A stretch of DNA of 64,000 nucleotides, taken from NCBI RefSeq assembly GCF_900110425.1, contig NZ_FODS01000016.1, positions 34,700 to 98,699 of the forward strand, read 5' to 3'. The position numbers and the translations under genes are program-made. The DNA is from Salinihabitans flavidus (GTDB taxonomy: Bacteria; Pseudomonadota; Alphaproteobacteria; Rhodobacterales; Rhodobacteraceae). Position 1 is the first letter of the stretch. Every line of letters starts with the position of its first letter. The notes beneath the pieces were generated by a model. That model searched no databases and was not told the origin of the DNA. It worked only from the letters and a program-made list of their open reading frames with translations. Below are positions 26,678-35,382 of this stretch, piece after piece.

Positions 26678-26716
26678 CGCCCCGGACCCCGGAGTATTCG
26701 CGGCAAAGATGAAGGC
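26678..26716 (+). repeat. Dispersed GC-hairpin repeat, copy 3
   Basis: CGCCCCGGACCCCGGAGTAT then TCGCGGCAAAGATGAAGGCA. It matches copy 4 most closely (GGAGTATT and AAAGATGAAG) and lacks the left hairpin arm. It follows copy B of the 144-bp repeat by 25 bp. Confidence 0.65.
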
Positions 26717-26754
26717 AGGCGGGACGCCGCGCGATGGCGCGCCCCGTGCCGCGA

Positions 26755-27780
26755 TCAGACCAGTTTCACCACCGTCTTGCCGGTATTGCCGCCCTTGAGC
26801 ATCGCCATGAAGGCGTCGGGGGCGTTCTCCAGCCCTTCGGTGATGTCTTCGAGGTAGGAAACCTCGCCGCTGGCGACCTTGGGCGCGACCTCTTCGAGGA
26901 AATCGGGCAGGCGGTGGTAGGCGTCGAAGATGATGAAGCCCTGCACCAGAAGCCGTTTCACGAGGATCGCGCGCCATGCGGCGGGCAGCAGGTTGCGATC
27001 CCCGAGATCGGCGCCGCTATACCATGCGATCATGCCGCAGAGCGGTATCCGCCCGCCCACGTTCATCAGCGGCAGCACCGATTCCAGCACCTTGCCGCCC
27101 ACATTCTCGAAATAGATGTCGATCCCGTCGGGGCATTCGGCGGCCAGCGCCTCTCGCAGCGAGGCCGCGTCGGGGTGGGCGCGATGATCGAGGCAGGCGT
27201 CGAAGCCGAACGTTTCGACCGCGAGGCGGCATTTCTCCGGCCCGCCGGCGATGCCCACGGCGCGCAGGCCCCGCGCCTTTGCCAGTTGCCCCACCATGGA
27301 GCCGACGGGGCCGGTGGCGGCGGCCACGACGAGGGTTTCGCCATGCTGCGGCTTGCCGATGCTGGTCAGCCCGTGCCACGCGGTCAGCCCGGGCATGCCC
27401 AGTACGCCGAGCGCGGTGGAGATGGGCGCGAGATCGGGGCTGAGTTTTTGCAGGGCCTTCGCGGGCAGCACGCCGTGGCTCGCCCAGCCGAACATGCCGA
27501 AGGCGAACTCGCCGGGCTTGAACAGGTCGCTGTTCGAGGCGATCACCTCGCCCACGGCGCCGCCTTCCATCGTCTGGCCGACCTCGACCGGTTTGGCGTA
27601 GGATTTCGCGTCGTCCATGCGCCCGCGCATGTAGGGGTCGAGCGAGAGGTAATGCACCCTGACCAGCACCTCGCCGTCGCCCGGTTCCGGCAGGGGGGTG
27701 TCCTCAAGGCGGAAGTTGACATGGGCGGGCGCGCCTTCGGGGCGGCTGGCCAGAACGATGCGTTGCATGGTGTCGGTCAT
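26755..27780 (-). CDS. NADP-dependent oxidoreductase (zinc-free MDR, leukotriene-B4-dehydrogenase/CurA-like)
   Basis: This 341-aa medium-chain dehydrogenase/reductase has no zinc ligands. The N-terminal part carries LSLDPYMRGRM, typical of the LTB4DH/curcumin-reductase group. The Rossmann part has VVAAATGPVGSMVGQLAKARG (AxxGxxG-type dinucleotide loop) followed by GIAGGPEKC. DGIDIYFENVGG is the family's C-terminal signature. It reduces the C=C bond of enones using NADPH. The start ATG 27780 gives MTDTMQRIVLASRP; the open frame beyond it is non-coding. Single gene, divergent from suhB. Confidence 0.92.
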   Translation of the reverse strand: MTDTMQRIVLASRPEGAPAHVNFRLEDTPLPEPGDGEVLVRVHYLSLDPYMRGRMDDAKSYAKPVEVGQTMEGGAVGEVIASNSDLFKPGEFAFGMFGWASHGVLPAKALQKLSPDLAPISTALGVLGMPGLTAWHGLTSIGKPQHGETLVVAAATGPVGSMVGQLAKARGLRAVGIAGGPEKCRLAVETFGFDACLDHRAHPDAASLREALAAECPDGIDIYFENVGGKVLESVLPLMNVGGRIPLCGMIAWYSGADLGDRNLLPAAWRAILVKRLLVQGFIIFDAYHRLPDFLEEVAPKVASGEVSYLEDITEGLENAPDAFMAMLKGGNTGKTVVKLV

Positions 27781-27965
27781 GGGGTGTCTTTTCCGTTCGC
27801 TGGGGTTTGGGGTGATCCGCGCGCAGCCTGCCGGGGCGGGGCGCGGGATGCAAGCGGGGCGGTGTCTGACGCGGCGGCAGGGCGGGCACGCGGGGGCGCG
27901 ATCCGGCCTTGGCATTGAGAGGGGCCGCGCGTATAAGCGCGCCCTGACAAATCAAGGAGTCCCCC

Positions 27966-28754
27966 ATGCCCGGGAGCGCAAATCTCAACATCATGGTCAA
28001 GGCCGCGCGCAAGGCGGGCCGGTCGCTGGTCAAGGACTTCCGCGAGGTGGAGAACCTTCAGGTATCGATGAAGGGCGCGGGCGATTTCGTCAGCCGCGCC
28101 GACATCGCCGCCGAGGCGATCCTCAAGGATGAGCTTCTGGGTGCGCGTCCGAACTATGGCTGGCTGGCCGAGGAGGGCGGCGGGATCGACGGGGTGGACC
28201 CGACGCGGCGCTGGATCGTCGACCCGCTTGACGGGACGACGAACTTCCTGCACGGGTTGCCGCACTGGGCGATTTCCATCGCGCTGGAGTTCAAGGGCCA
28301 GATCGTGTCGGGTGTGATCTATGACGCCGCCAAGGACGAGATGTTCGTGGCCGAGAAGGGCGAGGGCGCGTGGCTCAACGACACGCGCCTGCGGGTGTCA
28401 GGACGTTCGCGGATGATCGAATCGATCTTTGCCACTGGGGTGCCCTTTGGCGGGCGGGCCGATCTGCCCGATACGCTGAAGGACCTGGGGCGGCTGATGC
28501 CGGCCTGCGCGGGGGTGCGGCGCTGGGGCGCGGCGGCGCTGGACATGGCCTATGTGGCGGCGGGGCGTTACGAGGGCTTCTGGGAACGCGGTCTGAACGT
28601 CTGGGATATTGCCGCCGGCGTGGTGATCGTGCGCGAGGCGGGCGGTTTCGTGCAGCCGATCGACCCGGAGGGCGATCTTCTGGACGGCGGCGAGGTGCTT
28701 TGCTCCAACGGGGCGATCTTCGACCAGTTCACGAAGGTGATCCGCAACGGCTGA
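27966..28754 (+). CDS. suhB: Inositol-1-monophosphatase family protein (SuhB-like)
   Basis: This 262-aa Mg-dependent phosphatase of the IMPase superfamily has metal-binding motifs WLAEEGG (E69/E70), IVDPLDGTTNFLHGL (D86, D89) and WDIAAGVVIVREAGG, all intact. It hydrolyses myo-inositol-1-phosphate or related phosphates; in enterobacteria SuhB also acts with NusA/NusB in rRNA antitermination. The start has AGGAGT at good spacing. It precedes the M3 peptidase gene by 86 bp on the same strand. Confidence 0.93.
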   Translation: MPGSANLNIMVKAARKAGRSLVKDFREVENLQVSMKGAGDFVSRADIAAEAILKDELLGARPNYGWLAEEGGGIDGVDPTRRWIVDPLDGTTNFLHGLPHWAISIALEFKGQIVSGVIYDAAKDEMFVAEKGEGAWLNDTRLRVSGRSRMIESIFATGVPFGGRADLPDTLKDLGRLMPACAGVRRWGAAALDMAYVAAGRYEGFWERGLNVWDIAAGVVIVREAGGFVQPIDPEGDLLDGGEVLCSNGAIFDQFTKVIRNG

Positions 28755-28840
28755 GGCCGGGCAGGCGGGCGCGCGCGTTTGACATGGCCGGGCCGGGCCT
28801 GCGCGAAGGCGCTCCGGCCCCGGCGGAAGGAGAGCCGATC

Positions 28841-30853
28841 ATGACCAATCCGCTTTTGTCCGAGTGGACCGGGCCGCATGGCCTTGCGCCCTTCGATGCG
28901 ATCCGCGACGCCGATTTCGCCCCGGCGCTGGAGCGCGCGCTGACCAAGCACCGCGAGGAGATTACCGCGATCGCGGGCATTCCCGAGCCGCCGACCTTCG
29001 CCAACACGGTCGAGGCGCTGGAGGTGTCGGGCGAGGCGTTTGGCAAGGTGTTGTCGGTGTTCTTCACGCTGGCCGGGGCCGACAGCACGCCCGCGCGGCA
29101 GGCGTTGCAGCGCGATTTCTCGCCCCGTCTGGCGGCGCATTATTCTGCGATCCATGCCGATGAGGCGCTGTTCGCGCGGGTGTCGGCGGTCTGGGAGGCG
29201 CGCGACGCCCTCGACCTGAGCGATGAGCAGCGGCGCGTTCTGATGCTGTGTCATCGCGGGTTCGTGCGCGCGGGCGCGGCGCTGCGCGGCGAGGCGGCAG
29301 AGCGGATGGCGCAGATCAAGGCGCGGCTGGCGGTGCTGGGCACGCAGTTCACGCAGAATGTGCTCGCCGATGAGGGCGATTGGGTGATGGATCTGTCGCA
29401 GGCCGATCTGGAGGGTCTGCCGGAGTTCCTTGTCGCCTCGGCCCGGGCGGCGGGGGCGGAGCTGGGCCGGGAGGGGGCGGCGATCACGCTGTCACGTTCC
29501 CTGATCGTGCCGTTCCTGCAATACGCGCCGCGCCGCGATCTGCGCGAGCGCGCCTTCCGGGCGTGGACGGCTCGGGGGGCCAATGGCGGCGATCATGACA
29601 ACCGCGACATCGCGGCGGAGATCCTCGCCCTGCGGCAAGAGCGGGCCGCGCTTCTGGGATACGACAGCTTTGCCGACTACAAGCTGGAAACCGAGATGGC
29701 GAAAACGCCCGGCGCGGTGCGCGATCTGCTCATGGCGGTGTGGGCGCCGGCGCGTGCGCGGGCCGAGGCGGATGCCGGGGTGCTGACCGAGATGATGCGC
29801 GCCGACGGGGCGAACGGGCCGCTGGAGCCGTGGGACTGGCGCTACTACGCGGCGCGGCGGCGGGCGGCGGAGCATGACCTCGATGAAAGCGCGCTCAAAC
29901 CCTATTTGCAGCTTGAGCGGATGATCGAGGCGGCCTTCGACTGTGCGCACCGGCTGTTCGGGCTGGAGTTCCGGGCCATCGACGTGCCGCTGTATCATCC
30001 CGATTGCCGGGCGTGGGAGGTGACGCGCCGGGGCCGTCATGTGGCGGTGTTCATCGGCGATTATTTCGCGCGCTCCGGCAAGCGGTCGGGGGCGTGGTGT
30101 TCGGCCATGCGCGGGCAGCGGAAATTTCCGGACGTGCAGGGGCCGGTCGTGATCAACACCTGCAATTTCGCCAAGTCCGATCCCGCGCTTCTGAGCTATG
30201 ACGACGCGCGCACATTGTTCCACGAGTTCGGCCATGCGCTGCATCAGATGCTGTCGGACGTGACCTATGAGAGCGTGTCGGGCACCTCGGTGGCGCGCGA
30301 TTTCGTGGAGCTTCCCTCGCAGTTGTTCGAGCACTGGCTGGAGGTGCCGGAGGTGCTGCGCCGCTTTGCCACCCATGTGGAGACGGGCGCGCCGATGCCG
30401 CAGCCGATGCTGGAGAAGGTGTTGGAGGCGGCGACTTTCGACATGGGGTTCCAGACGGTGGAATATATCGCCTCCGCGCTGGTGGATCTGGAGTTTCACG
30501 AGGGGCCGGCGCCGACCGATCCGATAGCGCGGCAGGAGGAGGTTCTGGCGCGGATCGGGATGCCGCGCGCCATCGCCATGCGCCACGCGGCGCCGCATTT
30601 CGCGCATGTGTTCGCCGGGGATGGCTATTCCTCGGGGTATTACAGCTACATGTGGTCGGAGGTGATGGACGCCGACGCCTATGCCGCCTTCGAGGAGGCG
30701 GGCGGACCGTTCGATCCGCAGATCGCCGTGGCGCTGGAGCGGCATATCCTGTCGGCGGGCGGATCGGCGGAGGCCGAGGATCTTTATGTCGCGTTTCGCG
30801 GGCGGCTTCCGGGGGTCGAGGCGCTGCTGAAGGGGCGCGGGCTTCTGACCTGA
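28841..30853 (+). CDS. M3-family oligopeptidase (OpdA/Dcp-like zinc metallopeptidase)
   Basis: This 670-aa cytoplasmic thimet-type oligopeptidase has the zinc motif HEFGHALHQML (HEFGH at residues 461-465), followed by the downstream glutamate region GTSVARDFVELPSQLFEHW. The C-terminal GYSSGYYSYMWSEVMDADAY is typical of the substrate-clamp Tyr loop. The helical N-terminal domain (about 1-200) limits access to short peptides. ATG 28841 follows GGAAGGAGAG; the longer open frame upstream overlaps suhB and is not coding. The role is turnover of peptides from proteolysis and cleaved signal peptides. Confidence 0.94.
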   Translation: MTNPLLSEWTGPHGLAPFDAIRDADFAPALERALTKHREEITAIAGIPEPPTFANTVEALEVSGEAFGKVLSVFFTLAGADSTPARQALQRDFSPRLAAHYSAIHADEALFARVSAVWEARDALDLSDEQRRVLMLCHRGFVRAGAALRGEAAERMAQIKARLAVLGTQFTQNVLADEGDWVMDLSQADLEGLPEFLVASARAAGAELGREGAAITLSRSLIVPFLQYAPRRDLRERAFRAWTARGANGGDHDNRDIAAEILALRQERAALLGYDSFADYKLETEMAKTPGAVRDLLMAVWAPARARAEADAGVLTEMMRADGANGPLEPWDWRYYAARRRAAEHDLDESALKPYLQLERMIEAAFDCAHRLFGLEFRAIDVPLYHPDCRAWEVTRRGRHVAVFIGDYFARSGKRSGAWCSAMRGQRKFPDVQGPVVINTCNFAKSDPALLSYDDARTLFHEFGHALHQMLSDVTYESVSGTSVARDFVELPSQLFEHWLEVPEVLRRFATHVETGAPMPQPMLEKVLEAATFDMGFQTVEYIASALVDLEFHEGPAPTDPIARQEEVLARIGMPRAIAMRHAAPHFAHVFAGDGYSSGYYSYMWSEVMDADAYAAFEEAGGPFDPQIAVALERHILSAGGSAEAEDLYVAFRGRLPGVEALLKGRGLLT

Positions 30854-30878
30854 AAGGGGCCCTGCCGCCCGGCCCTTT
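30853..30878 (+). terminator. Hairpin 3' of the M3 peptidase gene
   Basis: AAAGGGGCC (30853-30861) pairs with GGCCCTTT (30871-30878) with one bulged G, beginning at the last base of the TGA. There is no U-tract on the plus strand. It marks the left edge of the lower-GC cassette. Confidence 0.4.
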
Positions 30879-30931
30879 GCAGTGAATGGTGCAACATGTA
30901 GAGACTGTCACCTTTGCATGTAGCCGCCCTG

Positions 30932-31786
30932 TCAGCCGAGGAGGGAGGCGAGGTAGTCTTCCAACGTCACGTCCCCTCGGGTTGGTTCATCCGCTGGCAT
31001 CGTCTTCCCGTCAATCAACCGGTAGGTCATGCAGGCATACGACGCCGCGGCTTCGTTCGAAAACCCGAAGTCGCGAAATGTATCTTCAAGTGCATCGCGA
31101 GGAACTTCTTGGACCTCTACCTTGCAGTCCATTGCCTCCCCAAACGCGGCGGCGACATCGCTGGTTTTATAGCGATCCGGTCCCTCAATATACTCGATGC
31201 CCACATCATCGGTCCCGGACATGAGCCGCCGGGCGGCGACCTTTCCGAGATCGGCCGGTGCCACCATCGGAATTGGCAGTTCGGTCGGAAAGAAACTCGG
31301 CAGTATGCCGCTTTCACGAACCGGTTCTGCCATTCCCGCCCAGTTGCTCATGTAATATCCTGCGCGGTTGATCGCGGCTGGAACGGATTGCCTCTCCAAC
31401 GCCCGCTCGAACTCGTGCAGGACAGTGAGGTCACCACAGCGTTCGCCGTCGAAGGCTCCGTAGGTCGATTGCGCCACAACCTTTTCGAGCCCCGATCCAT
31501 TGAGCGCCGAGATGATCGCAGCCACGTTCTCGCGCTCTTCCTTGTCCGTGTCGCCGGAAGGGTCCGCTGGCGGGTTGAGCAGAAAAGCTCGCTTGCCCGC
31601 CTGAAAAACACGTCTCAGCGCATCCACGTCAAGGATATTTGCAACTGCAACTTTCGCTCCCGCTTTCTTCAGGTCCTCGCCGTGGCGCGCGTCGCGGGTG
31701 ACGATTGTCACCTCCTGGCCTTCGTCCAGCAGCGCGCGCGCAGTTTCCGACCCGACCCGCCCGGTTCCACCAAGTATGACATACAT
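30932..31786 (-). CDS. NmrA-type NAD(P)-binding atypical SDR
   Basis: This 284-aa Rossmann protein begins MYVILGGTGRVGSETARALL (GxxGxxG nucleotide loop). An NmrA/QOR2-like continuation follows: LLNPPADPSGD, NGSGLEKVVAQSTYGAF (Ser/Tyr region without the classical YxxxK), then the C-terminal substrate domain with GPDRYKTSDVAAAFGEAM. Such proteins are NADPH-dependent reductases or redox sensors. The coding sequence is visibly less GC-rich and uses more A/T third positions than its neighbours, suggesting recent transfer together with the upstream YafY-type regulator. A dyad 46 bp upstream could be the regulator's site. Confidence 0.88.
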   Translation of the reverse strand: MYVILGGTGRVGSETARALLDEGQEVTIVTRDARHGEDLKKAGAKVAVANILDVDALRRVFQAGKRAFLLNPPADPSGDTDKEERENVAAIISALNGSGLEKVVAQSTYGAFDGERCGDLTVLHEFERALERQSVPAAINRAGYYMSNWAGMAEPVRESGILPSFFPTELPIPMVAPADLGKVAARRLMSGTDDVGIEYIEGPDRYKTSDVAAAFGEAMDCKVEVQEVPRDALEDTFRDFGFSNEAAASYACMTYRLIDGKTMPADEPTRGDVTLEDYLASLLG

Positions 31787-31831
31787 CCCGATCTCCTTTT
31801 CAACTCCGGACCAAGACTTATCATCGGGTTT

Positions 31832-31846
31832 TGACAGAAAGTGTCA
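31832..31846 (-). promoter_or_regulatory. Putative operator between the YafY-type regulator and NmrA-type gene
   Basis: TGACA (31832-31836) and TGTCA (31842-31846) form a perfect 5-bp inverted repeat with a 5-bp gap. A third CGTCAG half-site follows at about 31852, giving three GTCAG-type boxes in 27 bp. It lies in the 71-bp gap between the two genes, where a regulator of the second gene should act. Confidence 0.4.
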
Positions 31847-31857
31847 GCAAGCGTCAG

Positions 31858-32541
31858 TCAGAGGTTCGCGTGGGGTTCGAGCTTGCGATAGACGGCCAAC
31901 AGACTGTTGCGGGATCGCGGGAAGTTCACTTCGAGGAAAGTCAGGCTGTCGATCCGGTCAATGCGAAAATGGCGGAATGCATCGCGCAACTCGCACCACG
32001 CCGCGAGCATTTCAACTTGATCGAAAAAGCCGAGTGCGACGGGCCAGACAACACGGCTGCGCGAAGCCTGACCATCAGTCCGGTAGGCGATTTTCAGCTT
32101 GCGGCGATCCCGCATGGCCCGTCTTATCGTCCCCAGTTCGCATCGCCGCTCGGTTTCAGGCGGACCTACTGCCAAGCCGTTCCCCAGCATCTGCGTTTCA
32201 TCCCGGTCCCCCATACCGTCCATGATCTTGAGCAATGCGGTATCGGCTGCTTTCGCGATCTCGCCATCGCCGCGTGCAAGCACGAAACGCAGGCCCAAGA
32301 GAACGGCATCGGCCTCGTCGCGTGTGAACGCCATCGATGGCAGGAAAAAGCCCGGGCGCAGGATGAAACCTATGCCTGCCTCGCCTTCAACCGGAACGCC
32401 CAGTTCCACGAGCGTTTTCATATCACGATAGACGGTGCGTTCGGAGATACCAAATCGCTCCGCGAGGAATTTCGCGGTTACGGCGACGCGTCTTTCCCGA
32501 AGAATCTGAAGGAGTTGGAGAAGTCGGCCTGAACGTTGCAT
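31858..32541 (-). CDS. YafY-family transcriptional regulator (DeoR-type HTH plus WYL domain)
   Basis: This 227-aa regulator has an N-terminal HTH_11/DeoR-type winged helix (MQRSGRLLQLLQILRERRVA... FGISERTVYRDMKTLVELGV, residues 1-60) and a C-terminal WYL-type domain. In the WYL domain the core motif is partly changed (KIAYRTDGQASRSRVVWPVALGFF, WCELRDAFRHFRIDRI). The start ATG 32541 gives the canonical MxRxxRLLxLLQxLR opening; the frame remains open to 33441 but crosses the next gene antisense. It precedes the NmrA-type gene on the same strand by 71 bp, probably as regulator-target. Confidence 0.9.
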   Translation of the reverse strand: MQRSGRLLQLLQILRERRVAVTAKFLAERFGISERTVYRDMKTLVELGVPVEGEAGIGFILRPGFFLPSMAFTRDEADAVLLGLRFVLARGDGEIAKAADTALLKIMDGMGDRDETQMLGNGLAVGPPETERRCELGTIRRAMRDRRKLKIAYRTDGQASRSRVVWPVALGFFDQVEMLAAWCELRDAFRHFRIDRIDSLTFLEVNFPRSRNSLLAVYRKLEPHANL

Positions 32542-32828
32542 GCGACAAGCATATCGTTTTCGGAGACCATTGAAAATTGCCGTAGATATGGAGTGGTCCT
32601 GCAAAACGCAGCTTGGAGCTGAATGTCCGCTCCGTCCGCTAAGTCGATATCCGACCCGCACGGCTCCAGACGAAGTCTTCGGGAGCCGCTGCTCAACATG
32701 GCGTCGCGGTTGCAAGGGATTTGCCCCGGGCATGCACGACGAAGTGCAAAGGGCTGGCGCTCCCGCCCCTGCGCGCCCCATCGAAGATGGCGCGCAAAGT
32801 GTTGGGCCGGGCGCTGCGCGGCGGCCGG
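32542..32828. other. Intergenic region between the lower-GC cassette and the carnitine regulator
   Basis: 287 bp with no credible gene. The left half (32541-32720) shares the lower GC content of the YafY/NmrA cassette and should hold the regulator's promoter on the minus strand. The right half returns to high GC near 32700. This marks a plausible right boundary of the transferred segment. No inverted terminal repeats or direct repeats bounding the cassette were found by eye. Confidence 0.4.
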
Positions 32829-33800
32829 TCAGCCACCGCGCAGCGCGCGCACCGACAGCCCGTGCGCGGCGCGGAAGGCGCGGGCGAAGGCGGCCTGCGA
32901 GGCAAAGCCCGTGGCCAGCGCGATGTCCTGAACGGTCATGGTGGTGTCGGTGGCGAGGCGATATGCCTCCGCCAGGCGCAGCCGGCGGTAATAGGTCGCC
33001 GGCCCGCAGCCCAGATGCGCCTTGAACCGCTGTTCGAGTGTGCGCGGTGAAAGCGACAGGCGGCGCGCGATCCCGGCAATGGGCAGCGGGTCGTCGATAT
33101 GCGCCCCCATCAGTTCCAGCGCGCGGGCGATGCGCGGGTTGCGCCGGGTGGTGCGGGCGGTGGACATCGGGCTTTGCCATTGCGTGCCCTCGGGCACCGG
33201 GTCGTAGAGAAAGGCGCTGCCGACCCGCGCCGCGAGATCGGCGCCGAAGCGCGAGCGGATCAGGTGCAGCATCATGTCGATGCAGGGCGCGGCGCCACCG
33301 CTGGTGGCGAAGGGCCCGGAGATCACGAAACGGTCGCGGCGGGTGTCCACGCGCGCGAAACGGGTGGCGAAAAGCTCCAGATCCTCCCAGTGAGTGGTGG
33401 CGGCGTGCCCGTCCAGAAGCCCCGCCTGCGCCAGAAGCCACGGCCCCCCGTCGATCGCGGCCATCGGTGTGCCGCGCGCAGCCAGCCGCCGCAGCGAGGC
33501 CGACAGGCGCGCGGTCGCATGCGCCTCGATCCGGAAGCCGGCGATCACGAAGAGCAGATCGCAGGCGTCGAGATCGGCAATCGCGCCGCCCTCGATCCGC
33601 AGGCCGCTTGTCAGATGCGCGGGCGCGCCGGTGGCGGTGCGGAACTGCCAGCGAAACAGCTCTCGCCCGGCGCGGCGGTTGGCGGCGCGCATCGGGTCCA
33701 CGGCGGCGGCGAAGCTCAGCGTGTTGCAGTCGTCGAAGACGAGCACCGCCGCGTTGAGCGGGGCGTGATCGGGCAGGGGCAAGGTTTTTTCGTGTTTCAT
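32829..33800 (-). CDS. cdhR: GlxA-type AraC regulator with DJ-1/PfpI domain, probable carnitine regulator (CdhR-like)
   Basis: This 323-aa protein has an N-terminal glutamine-amidotransferase-like (DJ-1/PfpI) domain (about residues 12-185). It begins AAVLVFDDCNTLSFAAAVDP and lacks the catalytic Cys at the elbow (AIDGGPWLLA). A C-terminal AraC double HTH follows (about 225-320: IARRLSLSPRTLEQRFKAHLG and ALATGFASQAAFARAFRAAHG). This architecture (GATR family) includes CdhR, the activator of carnitine catabolism in Pseudomonas. Divergence from a dehydrocarnitine-cleaving BKACE gene makes the same role likely here. The start ATG 33800 matches family N-termini; the upstream open frame is antisense to cdhC. 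Confidence 0.85.
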   Translation of the reverse strand: MKHEKTLPLPDHAPLNAAVLVFDDCNTLSFAAAVDPMRAANRRAGRELFRWQFRTATGAPAHLTSGLRIEGGAIADLDACDLLFVIAGFRIEAHATARLSASLRRLAARGTPMAAIDGGPWLLAQAGLLDGHAATTHWEDLELFATRFARVDTRRDRFVISGPFATSGGAAPCIDMMLHLIRSRFGADLAARVGSAFLYDPVPEGTQWQSPMSTARTTRRNPRIARALELMGAHIDDPLPIAGIARRLSLSPRTLEQRFKAHLGCGPATYYRRLRLAEAYRLATDTTMTVQDIALATGFASQAAFARAFRAAHGLSVRALRGG

Positions 33801-33878
33801 CAAATATGATTCGTATTTCGTAAAAAGTATCGCGTCCAGACCGGCATACTCCGCCCCGAACACAAAAAGGAGCCTGTC
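33801..33878. promoter_or_regulatory. Divergent control region of the carnitine locus
   Basis: A 78-bp AT-rich gap between cdhR and cdhC. It contains a tandem 7-mer TTCGTAT-TTCGTAA (33810-33823) and an AT-rich stretch suitable for promoter melting; AAAAAGGAG at its right end is the cdhC ribosome site. The tandem repeat is the best candidate regulator site, but it is unproven. Confidence 0.4.
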
Positions 33879-34793
33879 ATGCCGCTGCAAATGAACCGCG
33901 AGGTTTTCATCACCTGTGCCGTTACCGGATCGGGGGGCACGCAGGACCGCAGCCCGCATGTGCCGCGCAGCCCCAAGCAGATCGCCGAGAGCGCGATCGC
34001 CGCGGCCAAGGCGGGGGCGGCGGTGGTGCATTGCCACGTCCGCGACCCCGAGAGCGGCGCACCGTCGCGCGATGTCGGGCTCTACCGCGAAGTGACCGAG
34101 CGCATCCGCGAATCGCAGGTGGATGTCGTTCTCAACCTCACCGCCGGGATGGGCGGCGACATCGTCTTTGGCGGCACGGAAGAGCCGCTGCCGCCAGTGG
34201 ACGGCACCGACATGATCGGCGCCAGCGCGCGGGTGGCGCATGTGGCCGAATGCCTGCCGGAGATCTGCACGCTCGATTGCGGGACGATGAATTTCGCAGA
34301 GGCCGATTACGTGATGACCAACACGCCGGGCATGTTGCAGGCCATGGGCCGGATGATGACCGATCTGGGCGTCAAGCCGGAGGTGGAAGCCTTCGACACC
34401 GGGCATCTGTGGTATGCCAAGCAGCTTGTGAAGGACGGGGTGCTGGAGCCCGATGTGCTGGTGCAGTTTTGCATGGGGGTGCCGTGGGGTGCGCCCGATG
34501 ACCTCAACACCTTCATGGCGATGGTCAACAATGTGCCCGATGACTGGACCTTCTCGGCCTTCGGGCTGGGGCGCAACCAGATGGCCTATGTCGCCGCGAG
34601 CGTTCTGGCGGGGGGCAATGTGCGCGTCGGGCTGGAGGATAACATCTATCTCGACAAGGGCGTTCTGGCGGAGAACTGGCAGCTTGTGGAGCGCGCGCAG
34701 TCGATCGTCGAGCAGATGGGCGCGCGCGTGATCGGCCCGCAGCAGGTGCGCGAGAAGCTTGGCCTGACCAAGCGCGCGCCGATGCTCGGGTGA
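33879..34793 (+). CDS. cdhC: BKACE enzyme, probable 3-dehydrocarnitine cleavage enzyme
   Basis: This 304-aa protein of the beta-keto acid cleavage enzyme family (formerly DUF849) condenses a beta-keto acid with acetyl-CoA, using a divalent metal. The metal ligands are in HCHVRD (H51, H53), and CTLDCGTMNFAEADYVMTN and GNVRVGLEDNIYLDKGVLA are family blocks, the latter holding the third ligand region. In carnitine breakdown CdhC turns 3-dehydrocarnitine plus acetyl-CoA into betainyl-CoA and acetoacetate. The assignment rests on the neighbours: a GATR regulator and carnitine dehydrogenase fused to a thioesterase. Overlaps the lipocalin gene by GTGA. Confidence 0.88.
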   Translation: MPLQMNREVFITCAVTGSGGTQDRSPHVPRSPKQIAESAIAAAKAGAAVVHCHVRDPESGAPSRDVGLYREVTERIRESQVDVVLNLTAGMGGDIVFGGTEEPLPPVDGTDMIGASARVAHVAECLPEICTLDCGTMNFAEADYVMTNTPGMLQAMGRMMTDLGVKPEVEAFDTGHLWYAKQLVKDGVLEPDVLVQFCMGVPWGAPDDLNTFMAMVNNVPDDWTFSAFGLGRNQMAYVAASVLAGGNVRVGLEDNIYLDKGVLAENWQLVERAQSIVEQMGARVIGPQQVREKLGLTKRAPMLG

Positions 34794-35377
34794 GCGCGGG
34801 GCGCCATAGCCGCATGGGCCGGGGCGGACGGTTGGCCGCGCTGGCGGGGGCCGTGCTGTCGCTGGCCGGCGGGGCGGTGGGCGCGGAGAGCTACCGCGAC
34901 ACCTCGGTGCCGATGACGGTGGACGACTCCCTGCAAATCGAGCCCTATCTGGGCAGATGGTATGAGATCGCGCGCTTTCCGGTGTGGTTCGAGGAGGGCT
35001 GCGTCGGGGTCACGGCGGATTACAGCGCCCGGCCCGACGGGCGGATCGACGTGCTCAACACCTGCCGGGAGGGGGCGCTTGACGGCCCCGTCGAGACCGC
35101 AAGCGGCGTGGCGCGCGTGGTGGCGCCCGGCAAGCTGCAGGTGACGTTCCTGCCGCGGTTTTCGTGGCTGCCGTTCCTGTGGGGCGATTACTGGGTGCTG
35201 GATGTGACGGACGATTACACCGTCGCGGTGATCGGCGCGCCGGACGGCGGGACGGGCTGGATTCTGGCGCGGTCGCCGCAAATCCCCGATGAGGATTTCG
35301 AGGCCGCCGCCGATGTGCTGCGGCGCAATGGATATGACACGGCGCGCCTTTTTCGTGTGCCGCAAGACAAGGACTGA
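34790..35377 (+). CDS. Lipocalin family protein (Blc-like) inside the carnitine operon
   Basis: This 195-aa exported lipocalin has an N-terminal hydrophobic signal (about residues 12-32, ending VGAES) without a lipobox Cys, so it is probably soluble periplasmic. The mature part has YLGRWYEIARFPVWFEEGC (the GxW motif of strand A) and beta-barrel strands including VTADYSARPDGRIDVLN and YWVLDVTDDYTVAVIG, the classic lipocalin motif 2. The start is GTG 34790 overlapping cdhC; ATG 34814 is an alternative. Lipocalins bind hydrophobic ligands. Coupling to carnitine genes suggests it handles long-chain acylcarnitines or lipids. That is inference. Confidence 0.88.
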   Translation: MSAGRHSRMGRGGRLAALAGAVLSLAGGAVGAESYRDTSVPMTVDDSLQIEPYLGRWYEIARFPVWFEEGCVGVTADYSARPDGRIDVLNTCREGALDGPVETASGVARVVAPGKLQVTFLPRFSWLPFLWGDYWVLDVTDDYTVAVIGAPDGGTGWILARSPQIPDEDFEAAADVLRRNGYDTARLFRVPQDKD

Positions 35378-35382
35378 GAGAC

